A DNA stretch of 64,000 nucleotides from Brachypterus glaber (lineage: Eukaryota; Arthropoda; Insecta; Coleoptera; Kateretidae). A program made the translations under genes and the position numbers. The notes under the pieces are model-generated. The model saw nothing but the letters and a program-made list of their open reading frames with translations. It was not told the origin of the DNA and did no database searches. Each line of letters opens with the position of its first letter. Positions within the stretch are counted from its first letter, which is position 1. The stretch spans positions 98,454,988 to 98,518,987 of the forward strand of contig OY294045.1 of assembly GCA_958510825.1 (NCBI GenBank). The letters run 5' to 3'. Positions 44,568 to 58,284 of the stretch are shown piece by piece.

Positions 44568-45382
44568 GAGGTTATCTGACTTTATAATATTGTCTTTTAT
44601 CCATCATCTAATTATTTTCCTAACATGCGAATATATTTAATATTTCTAAAAAAAATTCTAAATATCTGCACTATCTTTGTTAATACGAAATAAGAATAAA
44701 ATATATTAAATAAATGCATAAGTGAATAAACATACTATTTATTGAAGGTATCAAGCAATCCAGTTTTTAATGAAATACGTGACCACTACCATTTATCAAT
44801 TGTCATGGGTTGAGAATGTTGATCACTAAAATCATTTGCGTAATAATAGTTTTAAGTGATATAAAATTTTCCTGCTTCTCTTTTGTTTAAAATTTGGTAA
44901 AAATATTGGGCTAAATGACAAAAAATATTTTTGTTTAAATACAAGCAATTATTGGCTGGATTTCTAAATTGATTGCCATAACCATTTAAAAAAATTAAAA
45001 AAGTATGTTTAGGACCATTTTAATAGATGAAATTTTATATTATATGTTTTAGAATCGTTTCATCATTTTTCTATGTGTAACATTTATTATACTTTTCATT
45101 GTAGCCTTCTTGTCTATGTTTACAACAGAAACAGATACAAAGTGATTTGTACGAAATTTATCATAGTTTGTTTAGATTTATTTTGCCAAGAAATGTTGAT
45201 ATTTCAAACCGCAGAATACTATTTAGTTTAATGCATGTACTTTTTTATAAAAAGGACATCAGCCACAAAATGTCCAAAAGCAGCTGAAAGCATACCAGTT
45301 TATTTTCAATTTTTAAGTTTCTTGTATTTATAGAAAATAAGTACCTTCGAATTTCTATTGGATTAGCTATTCCGTTTGAGAA
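44568..45382. other. AT-rich stretch, nothing recognised
   Basis: No gene or repeat recognised. Confidence 0.4.
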
Positions 45383-46045
45383 TGGTATATTCTATAACTA
45401 GTATGGAATAGACAATATTCCGCACGAGCGGAAATTTGTCATACGAGCCGACAGGAGAGTATGACGGTCCCGCGAGCGCGGAATGACTATTCCATACTTG
45501 TTGTAGACTATAAACTATATAAACTGCGGACTTTTTTAAAAACAATTTTTTTTGTGACTCGACATTGTAAATGCAACAAAACACATATTTTTAAATAAAG
45601 CAATTAATGTTATTTAAATTTTAACAAATCAGTACTTAAAAAATATTTTTATTTAATTTTAGCACATATTTACAAATTATAATGCAAAAATTGAAGGTTA
45701 TGTCAAATTGTTGTGAAAGATATCAGGTTTAAGTATTTAACAATAGATGGAGCAGTTTTAATTTTTTGAACTAAATTGATAAAAAACTGGTCAAATATTA
45801 AGAAAAACTAATAAACTTTATGTAATTTTAACGCAATACTTTAAATAACATTAAATTATTCAATGTTTCATGGTAAAATATATATATTTTTGCTAATTTT
45901 GCTACAGTTTTCATTACTTTTATAAACAAGAGATGGCACTACATGTGCTCATTCTAACACTTGATACAGAATCTAGAGCTAGAATGGATTCATTCTGTAT
46001 TTGAAAAGTGTGTGTATTTGCTTACATTCTAAAGCAGTCGTAGAA
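45383..46045 (+). mobile_element. repeat V copy 3, with hairpin
   Basis: Same orientation as copy 1 but retaining the hairpin at 45400-45498. The body ends near GCAGTCGTAGAATA. Confidence 0.75.
45400..45498. repeat. GA-punctuated hairpin 7
   Basis: AGTATGGAATAG/CTATTCCATACT, ATTCCGC/GCGCGGAAT and GTCATAC/GTATGAC are nested. GAG follows or precedes each word on the plus strand (CACGAGCGG, TACGAGCCG, AGAGTATG, GCGAGCGC). Confidence 0.8.
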
Positions 46046-46786
46046 TATAATAGTTTCAGGACAAAAATAGCTTTTTATAAAAGTTTTGATGTATGTAGTG
46101 CATACATTTCAATCTGAATTAATCTACTTTCAGTGACTATTATTACCTGTCTTTGTTCTCAAAAAAGGCACATTCTTTTCTCAACAAACGATTCAATTAA
46201 AATATATTAAGCTTACAATGTAAAAGATGCATTGCAACTTAGTTTGTAAGTGAAGACTTGAAATAAAAGAGTACCTAGGTAACAATTAATAATTTCGAGA
46301 AATGGTCACGGTGAGTTATTGACCCATACAAAACCAACAAAACAACACGGCCATCATCAACAACAAGGGATCGTTTAAATACCAAACGAGAGTGCAGTAA
46401 AACCGGGGGATTGCCAAGATGGACGATCTTGATCCAATTTATATGTCTTTATAAAGAAGAGTTAAGCAGAAGCAACAATTATACAGCACCATTTAATGAT
46501 AACATTTAAATGCGCTCCGTAACCAAAGCAATTATTCAGCGTGGCAAAAAGAGCGATACGCAGTTAATTACGTCGAACTGCCACTGTAAAACTGGCCAAT
46601 TATTGGACGCTACTGCTGTACACGCGACGTTCCTGATACCATGACACCTTTCAAAATGGGGATGTCCTTTTTTTTGGAGGGGGGGGGGGGTAGCCTCCCC
46701 ATTTAAATGAGGAGAAAACAATGGAGCTCTCTACAACTAGAATTATGAAACAAAAGACGTCTACCCTATCTCTATCTCATTTATGC
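46046..46786. other. unassigned stretch
   Basis: More even base composition than its surroundings from about 46300 to 46700, including an 11-14-bp G run at about 46677. No coding frame with family features. Confidence 0.35.
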
Positions 46787-46870
46787 TAAACTTTCCAGCC
46801 AACCAAATAAATACTGTATTTGGTTTTCATACAACAAATACAGTATTTATTTGGTTGGCCGGAAAGTGTA
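46787..46870. repeat. hairpin, ~38-bp arms
   Basis: CTTTCCAGCCAACCAAATAA and TTATTTGGTTGGCCGGAAAG are inverted partners; the pairing continues through ATACTGTATTTG. A partial third arm (CCGGCCAAGTAAATA) lies near 46992. Confidence 0.85.
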
Positions 46871-47114
46871 GCACTGAGCGGCACGAACGAACATACCTAA
46901 TGTGAATCTGTAGAATAAGATAATTCTACTAAAATTTAGATGGCGCCAGTAATTTCTTTAATAAAAATAATATAGTTACACTTTTCGCCCGGCCAAGTAA
47001 ATATTGTATTTGTTCAACAAAGAACAAAGGTGTCAAGCGTTGTAATTCTTTATCATTTATGATTAAAAAAGCCTTTCCAAATCCCTCCCCTAGGTTCATA
47101 CTTATGACTTATAA

Positions 47115-47691
47115 AACGTCCAAACGTCCAAACGTCCTCACCTTGAGTTTTGCATACAAGTTTGGAACCCGTGGCGCATTGGCGATATTAAGCTTATGGA
47201 AAAAGTGCAAAGAAGATTTACAAAACTACCAGCGGTTCTTAAAAATGTCCCTTACGATGAAAGACTTAGAATTCTAAATCTGCCATTACTAGAAGATAGA
47301 CGCAAGCGTGGTGACCTTATTCTAGCCTACAAAATCCTACATAATTTATTTAATTGTAATCTCAATTTTATTTTTAATTTGGATGTTGATCAACGACTCC
47401 GTGGTCACTCTTTAAAATTGGCCAGAAAAAGGTTTTACAAATGTGTACGAGAACACTTTTTCACAAACAGAATTTTTAATTCTTGGAATGGACTTCCTGA
47501 ATCGGTTATTTGTGCGACATCAACTAATATGTTTAAAAATAGACTTGATGAACTTACCTAATCTAAGTTTATTTGTGTTATTACTTATTTTCTTATTTTT
47601 GTATGCTTTTACTAGTCATTTTGAGCATCACAAGTTTTATAAACTTCTGCTCTTTACTTCATAAACATTAAACATTAAACATTAAAAATAC
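47115..47691 (+). mobile_element. non-LTR retrotransposon tail (RT C-terminus), intact frame
   Basis: An open frame from 47115 to the stop at 47561 reads RPHLEFCIQVWNPWRIGDIK, LMEKVQRRFTKLPAVLKNVP, ILNLPLLEDRRKRGDLILAY, GHSLKLARKRFYKCVREHFF and NRIFNSWNGLPESV. This order (RPHLEY, LEKVQRR, YxxRLxxLxLPxLxxRRxRGD, NSWNxLP) is the segment downstream of the RT palm in CR1/Jockey-class elements. The endonuclease and RT catalytic core are missing, so the copy is 5'-truncated. The tail is an (ACATTAA)n-like run at 47665-47690. The methionine at 47196 is internal. Undamaged reading suggests recent insertion. Confidence 0.87.
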
Positions 47692-48686
47692 ATAATTTGT
47701 TTGGTTGAGTGTCTTCTATCCTTTTTGGGTAGAACTTTAGTCCCTGTCTAATCTAACGGGAGAAATCTCCATTCTAAAGAAAAATATACAATATATAAAA
47801 AGCATTAAAAACCCTAAAAATCGACCAAAAAAATACTGGACGTGGGAATAGCTTCGTGGATGTCGGACATCCATATAGCGTATTCTATGTGAACTTGCTA
47901 TTTTCACGTCCAATGTCAATATGACGTAATTATTTGGTTTGTTTTGGTTTTTTCGTTTGTTTGGTGTTTTTGATGCCATTGGGGAGCGTAGCTTATTTAA
48001 ACGAGGAGAATATAATTCTACTAAAAATATACGTTAAAAGCTTTAAAAACCCTAAAAATCGGCCAAAACAATAATGGACGTCGGACGTCCAAATACCATA
48101 AATAAATTCTTAGCTTGGAACAACACTATTTACTAAACGACTCTCTAAATCTTCAGTTCCAAGTCACTCAATTGCTTTTTTTGTTTTCTTCATGAAAATG
48201 TCACGTAATTCGATAAAAACCAAGAATTGAACTATATTAAATTGGTACATATTTACGATACTCATCATCTCTTCATTTAAGGCATTACTAGCTTTCTGTA
48301 ATTGCCTACACTGAAGTATTCTTCGGCAATTTCAGATCTTTAATGTGTGATTATGCAAGCAAAAAAATAAAAGGAAACATTGCACGACAAATTTGTAATT
48401 ATTACTCCAAAAAATGTACTGCTAAAAATTATTATTAAAAAATACCAAAAACTAAAACTGGTATGAAAAATAGAGAGTGGAGATGGGCTAAAACAAAATA
48501 ATAAATACAATAATTATCTGGCATTTAGGGTTTACAAGATTTGATTTTTTAAACTGTGATGACGGACGCTACAAAAAATGGAAGTGAAATAAATCTATTT
48601 TATGTTTCGCCCAAATATTAGCAAACTGTTACGACGGATTAAATTTTATTTAGTTTAATATAAAGTATATGAGAAAATTAAATGTT
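47692..48686. other. unassigned stretch left of the satellite
   Basis: Two direct relatives of a CTAAAAATCGACCAAAA / GGACGTCGGACGTCC segment occur at about 47810-47870 and 48050-48090. A 50-bp piece at 48464-48513 recurs inside the satellite array. Confidence 0.5.
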
Positions 48687-48822
48687 TACAGAAAAAAAGG
48701 ATTCCTTGAACCAAGGACACTGACTTTGGTTTAAAGAAATGTCAGTTTTGAAAAAAGAGAATATAGCTTTGAACATATCGAGAGACACGTGTCCTTGTTT
48801 CAAGGAATCCTTTTTTTCTATG
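48687..48822. mobile_element. fold-back MITE (about 136 bp)
   Basis: AGAAAAAAAGGATTCCTTGA at the left is inverted at the right, followed by ACCAAGGACAC/GTGTCCTTG. The flanking bases do not give a clear duplication. Confidence 0.75.
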
Positions 48823-48981
48823 TTTGATGACGGACGCTACATGAGGGACGCTACAAAATTTCCACCAAAATTTTAATCTTTTATTTTCTTAAAAAACAAA
48901 AAAAGAAACAAAAACAACAACTACAATTTGAATCTTAAAATAAAACACTATTTAAATACAACAAATGAATTATAACTGACA

Positions 48982-51900
48982 TTTCTTGTTTGGCCGGTTT
49001 GAAACGAACTGTAACTTAATTTCGTAAAAAATTGTTTTGATTGGATAAATTTTGATTAATTTTGTTAGGGTGCGTTTATACTGTATAAAATATAATTTTA
49101 TTGGGCTATTAATGAAAAATAGATTAATTTTAAATTAGAAATGTCAAATTTAGACCTCAACAATTATATTCCATAATAAAAGTATGGCATATAAACAATT
49201 TCTTGTTTGGCCGGTTTGAAACGAACTGTAACTTAATTTCGTAAAAAATTGTTTTGATTGGATAAATTTTGATTAATTTTATAATTTTTATAATTTTATT
49301 ATTTTTTTATATTTTTATAATTTTATTGGGCTATTAATGAAAAATAGATTAATTTTAAATTAGAAATGTCAAATTTAGACCTCAACAATTATATTCCATA
49401 ATAAAAGTATGGCATATATTTATATTTATAAAGTATAATATATGGCATATATTTATATTTATAAAGTATAATATATGGCATATATTTTTATAATTTTATT
49501 ATTTTTTTATATTTTTATAATTTTATTGGGCTATTAATGAAAAATAGATTAATTTTAAATTAGAAATGTCAAATTTAGACCTCAACAATTATATTCCATA
49601 ATAAAAGTATGGCATATATTGGATAAATTTTGATTAATTTTGTTAGGGTGCGTTTATACTGTATAAAATATAATTTTATTTATATTTTAAATTAGAAATG
49701 TCAAATTTAGACCTCAACAATTATATTCCATAATAAAAGTATGGCATATATTTATATTTATAAAGTATAATATATGGCATATATTTATATTTATTTCGTA
49801 AAAAATTGTTTTGATTGGATAAATTTTGATTAATTTTATAATTTTTATAATTTTATTATTTTTTTATATTTTTATAATTTTATTGGGCTATTAATGAAAA
49901 ATAGATTAATTTTAAATTAGAAATGTCAAATTTAGACCTCAACAATTATATTCCATAATAAAAGTATGGCATATATTTATATTTATAAAGTATAATATAT
50001 GGCATATATTTATATTTATAAAGTATAATATATGGCATATATTTTTATAATTTTATTATTTTTTTATATTTTTATAATTTTATTGGGCTATTTATACTGT
50101 ATAAAATATAATTTTATTTATATTTTAAATTAGAAATGTCAAATTTAGACCTCAACAATTATATTCCATAATAAAAGTATGGCATATATTTATATTTATA
50201 AAGTATAATATATGGCATATATTTATATTTATTTCGTAAAAAATTGTTTTGATTGGATAAATTTTGATTAATTTTATAATTTTTATAATTTTATTATTTT
50301 TTTATATTTTTATAATTTTATTGGGCTATTAATGAAAAATAGATTAATTTTAAATTAGAAATGTCAAATTTAGACCTCAACAATTATATTCCATAATAAA
50401 AGTATGGCATATATTTATATTTATAAAGTATAATATATGGCATATATTTATATTTATAAAGTATAATATATGGCATATATTTATATTTATAAAGTATAAT
50501 ATATGGCATATATTTTTATAATTTTATTATTTTTTTATATTTTTATAATTTTATTGGGCTATTAATGAAAAATAGATTAATTTTAAATTAGAAATGTCAA
50601 ATTTAGACCTCAACAATTATATTCCATAATAAAAGTATGGCATATATTGGATAAATTTTGATTAATTTTGTTAGGGTGCGTTTATACTGTATAAAATATA
50701 ATTTTATTTATATTTTAAATTAGAAATGTCAAATTTAGACCTCAACAATTATATTCCATAATAAAAGTATGGCATATATTTATATTTATAAAGTATAATA
50801 TATGGCATATATTTATATTTATTTCGTAAAAAATTGTTTTGATTGGATAAATTTTGATTAATTTTATAATTTTTATAATTTTATTATTTTTTTATATTTT
50901 TATAATTTTATTGGGCTATTAATGAAAAATAGATTAATTTTAAATTAGAAATGTCAAATTTAGACCTCAACAATTATATTCCATAATAAAAGTATGGCAT
51001 ATATTTATATTTATAAAGTATAATATATGGCATATATTTATATTTATAAAGTATAATATATGGCATATATTTTTATAATTTTATTATTTTTTTATATTTT
51101 TATAATTTTATTGGGCTATTAATGAAAAATAGATTAATTTTAAATTAGAAATGTCAAATTTAGACCTCAACAATTATATTCCATAATAAAAGTATGGCAT
51201 ATATTGGATAAATTTTGATTAATTTTGTTAGGGTGCGTTTATACTGTATAAAATATAATTTTATTTATATTTTAAATTAGAAATGTCAAATTTAGACCTC
51301 AACAATTATATTCCATAATAAAAGTATGGCATATATTTATATTTATAAAGTATAATATATGGCATATATTTATATTTATAAAGTATAATATATGGCATAT
51401 ATTTTTATAATTTTATTATTTTTTTATATTTTTATAATTTTATTGGGCTATTAATGAAAAATAGATTAATTTTAAATTAGAAATGTCAAATTTAGACCTC
51501 AACAATTATATTCCATAATAAAAGTATGGCATATATTGGATAAATTTTGATTAATTTTGTTAGGGTGCGTTTATACTGTATAAAATATAATTTTATTGGG
51601 CTATTAATGAAAAATAGATTAATTTTAAATTAGAAATGTCAAATTTAGACCTCAACAATTATATTCCATAATAAAAGTATGGCATATAAACAATTTCTTG
51701 TTTGGCCGGTTTGAACGAACTGTAACTTAATTTCGTAAAAAATTGTTTTGATTGGATAAATTTTGATTAATTTTATAATTTTTATAATTTTATTATTTTT
51801 TATATTTTTATAATTTTATTGGGCTATTAATGAAAAATAGATTAATTTTAAATTAGAAATGTCAAATTTAGACCTCAACAATTATATTCCATAATAAAAG

Positions 51901-54900
51901 TATGGCATATAAACATTTCTTGTTGGCCGGTTTGAAACGAACTGTAACTTAATTTCGTAAAAAATTGTTTTGATTGGATAAATTTTGATTAATTTTATAA
52001 TTTTTATAATTTTATTATTTTTTTATATTTTTATAATTTTATTGGGCTATTAATGAAAAATAGATTAATTTTAAATTAGAAATGTCAAATTTAGACCTCA
52101 ACAATTATATTCCATAATAAAAGTATGGCATATAAACAATTTCTTGTTTGGCCGTTTGAAACGAACTGTAACTTAATTTCGTAAAAAATTGTTTTGATTG
52201 GATAAATTTTGATTAATTTTATAATTTTTATAATTTTATTATTTTTTTATATTTTTAAATTTTTAAATTTTTAAATTTTGATTAATTTTATAATTTTTAT
52301 AATTTTATTATTTTTTATATTTTTATAATTTTATTGGGCTATTAATGAAAAATAGATTAAAATTGTTTTGATTGGATAAATTTTGATTAATTTTATAATT
52401 TTTATAATTTTATTATTTTTTTATATTTTTAAATTTTTAAATTTTTAAATTTTGATTAATTTTATAATTTTTATAATTTTATTATTTTTTTATATTTTTA
52501 TAATTTTATTGGGCTATTAATGAAAAATAGATTAATTTTAAATTAGAAATGTCAAATTTAGACCTCAACAATTATATTCCATAATAAAAGTATGGCATAT
52601 AAACAATTTCTTGTTTGGCCGGTTTGAAACGAACTGTAACTTAATTTCGTAAAAAATTGTTTTGATTGGATAAATTTTGATTAATTTTATAATTTTTATA
52701 ATTTTATTATTTTTTTATATTTTTATAATTTTATTGGGCTATTAATGAAAAATAGATTAATTTTAAATTAGAAATGTCAAATTTAGACCTCAACAATTAT
52801 ATTCCATAATAAAAGTATGGCATATATTTATATTTATAAAGTATAGATATATGGCATATATTTATATTTATAAAGTATAATATATGGCATATATTTTTAT
52901 AATTTTATTATTTTTTTATATTTTTATAATTTTATTGGGCTATTAATGAAAAATAGATTAATTTTAAATTAGAAATGTCAAATTTAGACCTCAACAATTA
53001 TATTCCATAATAAAAGTATGGCATATATTGGATAAATTTTGATTAATTTTGTTAGGGTGCGTTTATACTGTATAAAATATAATTTTATTTATATTTTAAA
53101 TTAGAAATGTCAAATTTAGACCTCAACAATTATATTCCATAATAAAAGTATGGCATATATTTATATTTATAAAGTATAATATATGGCATATATTTATATT
53201 TATTTCGTAAAAATTGTTTTGATTGGATAAATTTTGATTAATTTTATAATTTTTATAATTTTATTATTTTTTTATATTTTTATAATTTTATTGGGCTATT
53301 AATGAAAAATAGATTAATTTTAAATTAGAAATGTCAAATTTAGACCTCAACAATTATATTCCATAATAAAAGTATGGCATATATTTATATTTATAAAGTA
53401 TAATATATGGCATATATTTATATTTATAAGTATAATATATGGCATATATTTTTATAATTTTATTATTTTTTTATATTTTTATAATTTTATTGGGCTATTT
53501 ATACTGTATAAAATATAATTTTATTTATATTTTAAATTAGAAATGTCAAATTTAGACCTCAACAATTATATTCCATAATAAAAGTATGGCATATATTTAT
53601 ATTTATAAAGTATAATATATGGCATATATTTATATTTATTTCGTAAAAAATTGTTTTGATTGGATAAATTTTGATTAATTTTATAATTTTTATAATTTTA
53701 TTATTTTTTTATATTTTTATAATTTTATTGGGCTATTAATGAAAAATAGATTAATTTTAAATTAGAAATGTCAAATTTAGACCTCAACAATTATATTCCA
53801 TAATAAAAGTATGGCATATATTTATATTTATAAAGTATAATATATGGCATATATTTATATTTATAAAGTATAATATATGGCATATATTTATATTTATAAA
53901 GTATAATATATGGCATATATTTTTATAATTTTATTATTTTTTTATATTTTTATAATTTTATTGGGCTATTAATGAAAAATAGATTAATTTTAAATTAGAA
54001 ATGTCAAATTTAGACCTCAACAATTATATTCCATAATAAAAGTATGGCATATATTGGATAAATTTTGATTAATTTTGTTAGGGTGCGTTTATACTGTATA
54101 AAATATAATTTTATTTATATTTTAAATTAGAAATGTCAAATTTAGACCTCAACAATTATATTCCATAATAAAAGTATGGCATATATTTATATTTATAAAG
54201 TATAATATATGGCATATATTTATATTTATTTCGTAAAAAATTGTTTTGATTGGATAAATTTTGATTAATTTTATAATTTTTATAATTTTATTATTTTTTT
54301 ATATTTTTATAATTTTATTGGGCTATTAATGAAAAATAGATTAATTTTAAATTAGAAATGTCAAATTTAGACCTCAACAATTATATTCCATAATAAAAGT
54401 ATGGCATATATTTATATTTATAAAGTATAATATATGGCATATATTTATATTTATAAAGTATAATATATGGCATATATTTTTATAATTTTATTATTTTTTT
54501 ATATTTTTATAATTTTATTGGGCTATTAATGAAAAATAGATTAATTTTAAATTAGAAATGTCAAATTTAGACCTCAACAATTATATTCCATAATAAAAGT
54601 ATGGCATATATTGGATAAATTTTGATTAATTTTGTTAGGGTGCGTTTATACTGTATAAAATATAATTTTATTTATATTTTAAATTAGAAATGTCAAATTT
54701 AGACCTCAACAATTATATTCCATAATAAAAGTATGGCATATATTTATATTTATAAAGTATAATATATGGCATATATTTATATTTATAAAGTATAATATAT
54801 GGCATATATTTTTATAATTTTATTATTTTTTTATATTTTTATAATTTTATTGGGCTATTAATGAAAAATAGATTAATTTTAAATTAGAAATGTCAAATTT

Positions 54901-56885
54901 AGACCTCAACAATTATATTCCATAATAAAAGTATGGCATATATTGGATAAATTTTGATTAATTTTGTTAGGGTGCGTTTATACTGTATAAAATATAATTT
55001 TATTGGGCTATTAATGAAAAATAGATTAATTTTAAATTAGAAATGTCAAATTTAGACCTCAACAATTATATTCCATAATAAAAGTATGGCATATAAACAA
55101 TTTCTTGTTTGGCCGGTTTGAAACGAACTGTAACTTAATTTCGTAAAAAATTGTTTTGATTGGATAAATTTTGATTAATTTTATAATTTTTATAATTTTA
55201 TTATTTTTTTATATTTTTATAATTTTATTGGGCTATTAATGAAAAATAGATTAATTTTAAATTAGAAATGTCAAATTTAGACCTCAACAATTATATTCCA
55301 TAATAAAAGTATGGCATATAAACATTTCTTGTTTCTTGTTTCTTGAAAAATAGAGAGTGGAGATGGGCTAAAACAAAATAATAAATACAATAAATAATAA
55401 TAAATTTTGATTAATTTTGTTAGGGTGCGTTTATACTGTATAAAATATAATTTTATTTATATTTTAAATTAGAAATGTCAAATTTAGACCTCAACAATTA
55501 TATTCCATAATAAAAGTATGGCATATATTTATATTTATAAAGTATAATATATGGCATATATTTATATTTATTTCGTAAAAAATTGTTTTGATTGGATAAA
55601 TTTTGATTAATTTTATAATTTTTATAATTTTATTATTTTTTTATATTTTTATAATTTTATTGGGCTATTAATGAAAAATAGATTAATTTTAAATTAGAAA
55701 TGTCAAATTTAGACCTCAACAATTATATTCCATAATAAAAGTATGGCATATATTTATATTTATAAAGTATAATATATGGCATATATTTATATTTATAAAG
55801 TATAATATATGGCATATATTTTTATAATTTTATTATTTTTTTATATTTTTATAATTTTATTGGGCTATTAATGAAAAATAGATTAATTTTAAATTAGAAA
55901 TGTCAAATTTAGACCTCAACAATTATATTCCATAATAAAAGTATGGCATATATTGGATAAATTTTGATTAATTTTGTTAGGGTGCGTTTATACTGTATAA
56001 AATATAATTTTATTTATATTTTAAATTAGAAATGTCAAATTTAGACCTCAACAATTATATTCCATAATAAAAGTATGGCATATATTTATATTTATAAAGT
56101 ATAATATATGGCATATATTTATATTTATAAAGTATAATATATGGCATATATTTTTATAATTTTATTATTTTTTTATATTTTTATAATTTTATTGGGCTAT
56201 TAATGAAAAATAGATTAATTTTAAATTAGAAATGTCAAATTTAGACCTCAACAATTATATTCCATAATAAAAGTATGGCATATATTGGATAAATTTTGAT
56301 TAATTTTGTTAGGGTGCGTTTATACTGTATAAAATATAATTTTATTGGGCTATTAATGAAAAATAGATTAATTTTAAATTAGAAATGTCAAATTTAGACC
56401 TCAACAATTATATTCCATAATAAAAGTATGGCATATAAACAATTTCTTGTTTGGCCGGTTTGAAACGAACTGTAACTTAATTTCGTAAAAAATTGTTTTG
56501 ATTGGATAAATTTTGATTAATTTTATAATTTTTATAATTTTATTATTTTTTTATATTTTTATAATTTTATTGGGCTATTAATGAAAAATAGATTAATTTT
56601 AAATTAGAAATGTCAAATTTAGACCTCAACAATTATATTCCATAATAAAAGTATGGCATATAAACATTTCTTGTTTGGCCGGTTTGAAACGAACTGTAAC
56701 TTAATTTCGTAAAAAATTGTTTTGATTGGATAAATTTTGATTAATTTTGTTAGGGTGCGTTTATACTGTATAAAATATAATTTTATTGGGCTATTAATGA
56801 AAAATAGATTAATTTTAAATTAGAAATGTCAAATTTAGACCTCAACAATTATATTCCATAATAAAAGTATGGCATATAAACAATT
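48982..56885 (+). repeat. AT-rich satellite array with ~3.4-kb higher-order period
   Basis: The full unit at 48982 is 217 bp, opening TTTCTTGTTTGGCCGGTTTG and closing with GTATGGCATATAAACAA. The anchor CTCAACAATTATATTCCATA recurs nearly 40 times. What follows it takes one of four forms: A (AAACAATTTCTTG), B (two or three 35-bp TATTTATATTTATAAAG units then TTTTTATAATTTT), C (TTGGATAAATTTTG) or D (one such unit then TATTTCGTAAAAAATTG). The order A B C D B D B' C D B C B C A A occurs from 49199 and again from 52607, then partly from about 55394. No coding content. Confidence 0.92.
55344..55393 (+). repeat. array-flank fragment inside the satellite (50 bp)
   Basis: Identical to 48464-48513, which lies outside the array on its left. 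It follows a broken A unit with TTTCTTG repeated three times. Confidence 0.9.
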
Positions 56886-57070
56886 TTCACCTTGGTTTCA
56901 AATTCTATGGAATATCTGTTTGGCCAAAAAATGTCCAATGCTTCCAAAAACACAAAGAAAAAACATTTTTTATCTTCAGGTGACCACAAATATTTGACGC
57001 AGTTTTCAATAACTTTTTGGTGTTCCCCAATGTTTGTTATTTGTACCCAAAATATCTAAGATTTTTATAA

Positions 57071-57789
57071 AGGGCTGTCCATATATTACGTAACGCGCCT
57101 AGGGGGGTCAGTTACAATTTGTGACAGGGCGGAGGGGGGTCTAGGTAAACGTTACGTAACGGAATTTAATAAATTTAATGTTTATTTCCTAAGCTTGGCA
57201 GATGTATTTTTATTTCAACATAAATTACTATTTAGTGGCCCATAATTCCCTTTTTCACACAAAAATTGACGAAACTATGCATATTTAAATAATATTGTAA
57301 TCAGTAAAAAAAACTGTTGACATTGATATTAAAAAAAAAAAATCTTACGGCCCTGTTCTTGCGTGATCTTGCCGATGAATCATCGGCGATGATACATTTT
57401 CGCGCGGAATATGTACTTACAGAACACCAATGTGTGTACTATTTTGTGTACCTGTGCCTAAACAATATATGTGTTATATGGACACAGTGTAAAAAGAGGT
57501 ACCTAGTATTTTTTCCCTGTGTGATATTGATTATGAATATTTTTTTAAAGTTTGTGTGATTTTTTCGCGTAAATTTTTTTTAAGGTTATGTTATACTATA
57601 TTTTAGGTTCATGTTTGTTTTGTCGAGAAAAACGAATCAATAGTGAGAATACAGTTAAATTTATTGCGAAACAAAAATTTTATATTGTTACACAGGGGGG
57701 GGTGTTGGTAAATGTGACAGTTTGTTATACAAGGGGGGAGGGGGTCAATTTTTTTGAAAAATTGCGTTACGTAATATATGGACAGCCCC
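57071..57789. mobile_element. Harbinger-type MITE family b, copy 2 (719 bp)
   Basis: AGGGCTGTCCATATATTACG at the left, inverted at the right, flanked by TAA at 57068-57070 and 57790-57792. The interior closely matches the copy at 36189, including the GCCGATGAATCATCGGC palindrome. The two frames at 57317 and 57588 are within the element; the second contains GSCLFCREKRINSENTVKFI and is conserved in the sister copy, but has no recognised domain. Confidence 0.87.
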
Positions 57790-58184
57790 TAAGTGCAATT
57801 TTAACAATAATAAAAGGGAAACATATTGTGTTTCTTAATGTATAAATAAAGTTGTTTTATGGGACAAGAGAATCATTGGAAATGTGGCTAATGGTTACGA
57901 TATTTTATTTAGCTCCAACTGTTACACTAGACGAGAAAAAAATGTAATTAAAAATCGTTAAAAAGACAATTTATTCTTAATTGCCAATAATACAGTGTCA
58001 TCATCTTACATATTTGTGTAAATACAGATAGATTAAGATATAAAACTTGTCTTTAATTGTGTAATTTTATTAATCAATCCATACTTTCACTAAAAGTACT
58101 TAATTACTCTTAGTATTTATTTTTTATCAGAAAATATCGGAGTCTAAAGTCATGTCAAGCTTCCACTTTAAAAAAAAATAATAA

Positions 58185-58284
58185 TTTTGGAGTTACGCCC
58201 ATGTTAATGGTATAAGAATATAGCGTTATATGGGGGGGGTCCAAAATGATCAAAATTTGCGTTACGTAATACTTGAACGTTCCC
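58185..58284. mobile_element. Harbinger-type MITE family a, left-truncated
   Basis: Matches the right two-thirds of 18520-18671: GAGTTACGCCCATGTTAATG, then a G run, then GCGTTACGTAATACTTGAAC and GTTCCC. Confidence 0.75.

Noticed and set aside
48982..56885. CRISPR array
   Set aside because: Spacers are themselves repeated, units are over 200 bp and the genome is eukaryotic; this is satellite DNA.
57317..57845. Two adjacent frames taken as a small gene
   Set aside because: They lie inside a Harbinger-type MITE with clear TIRs and TAA flanks; only the conserved CxxC stretch is kept as a finding.
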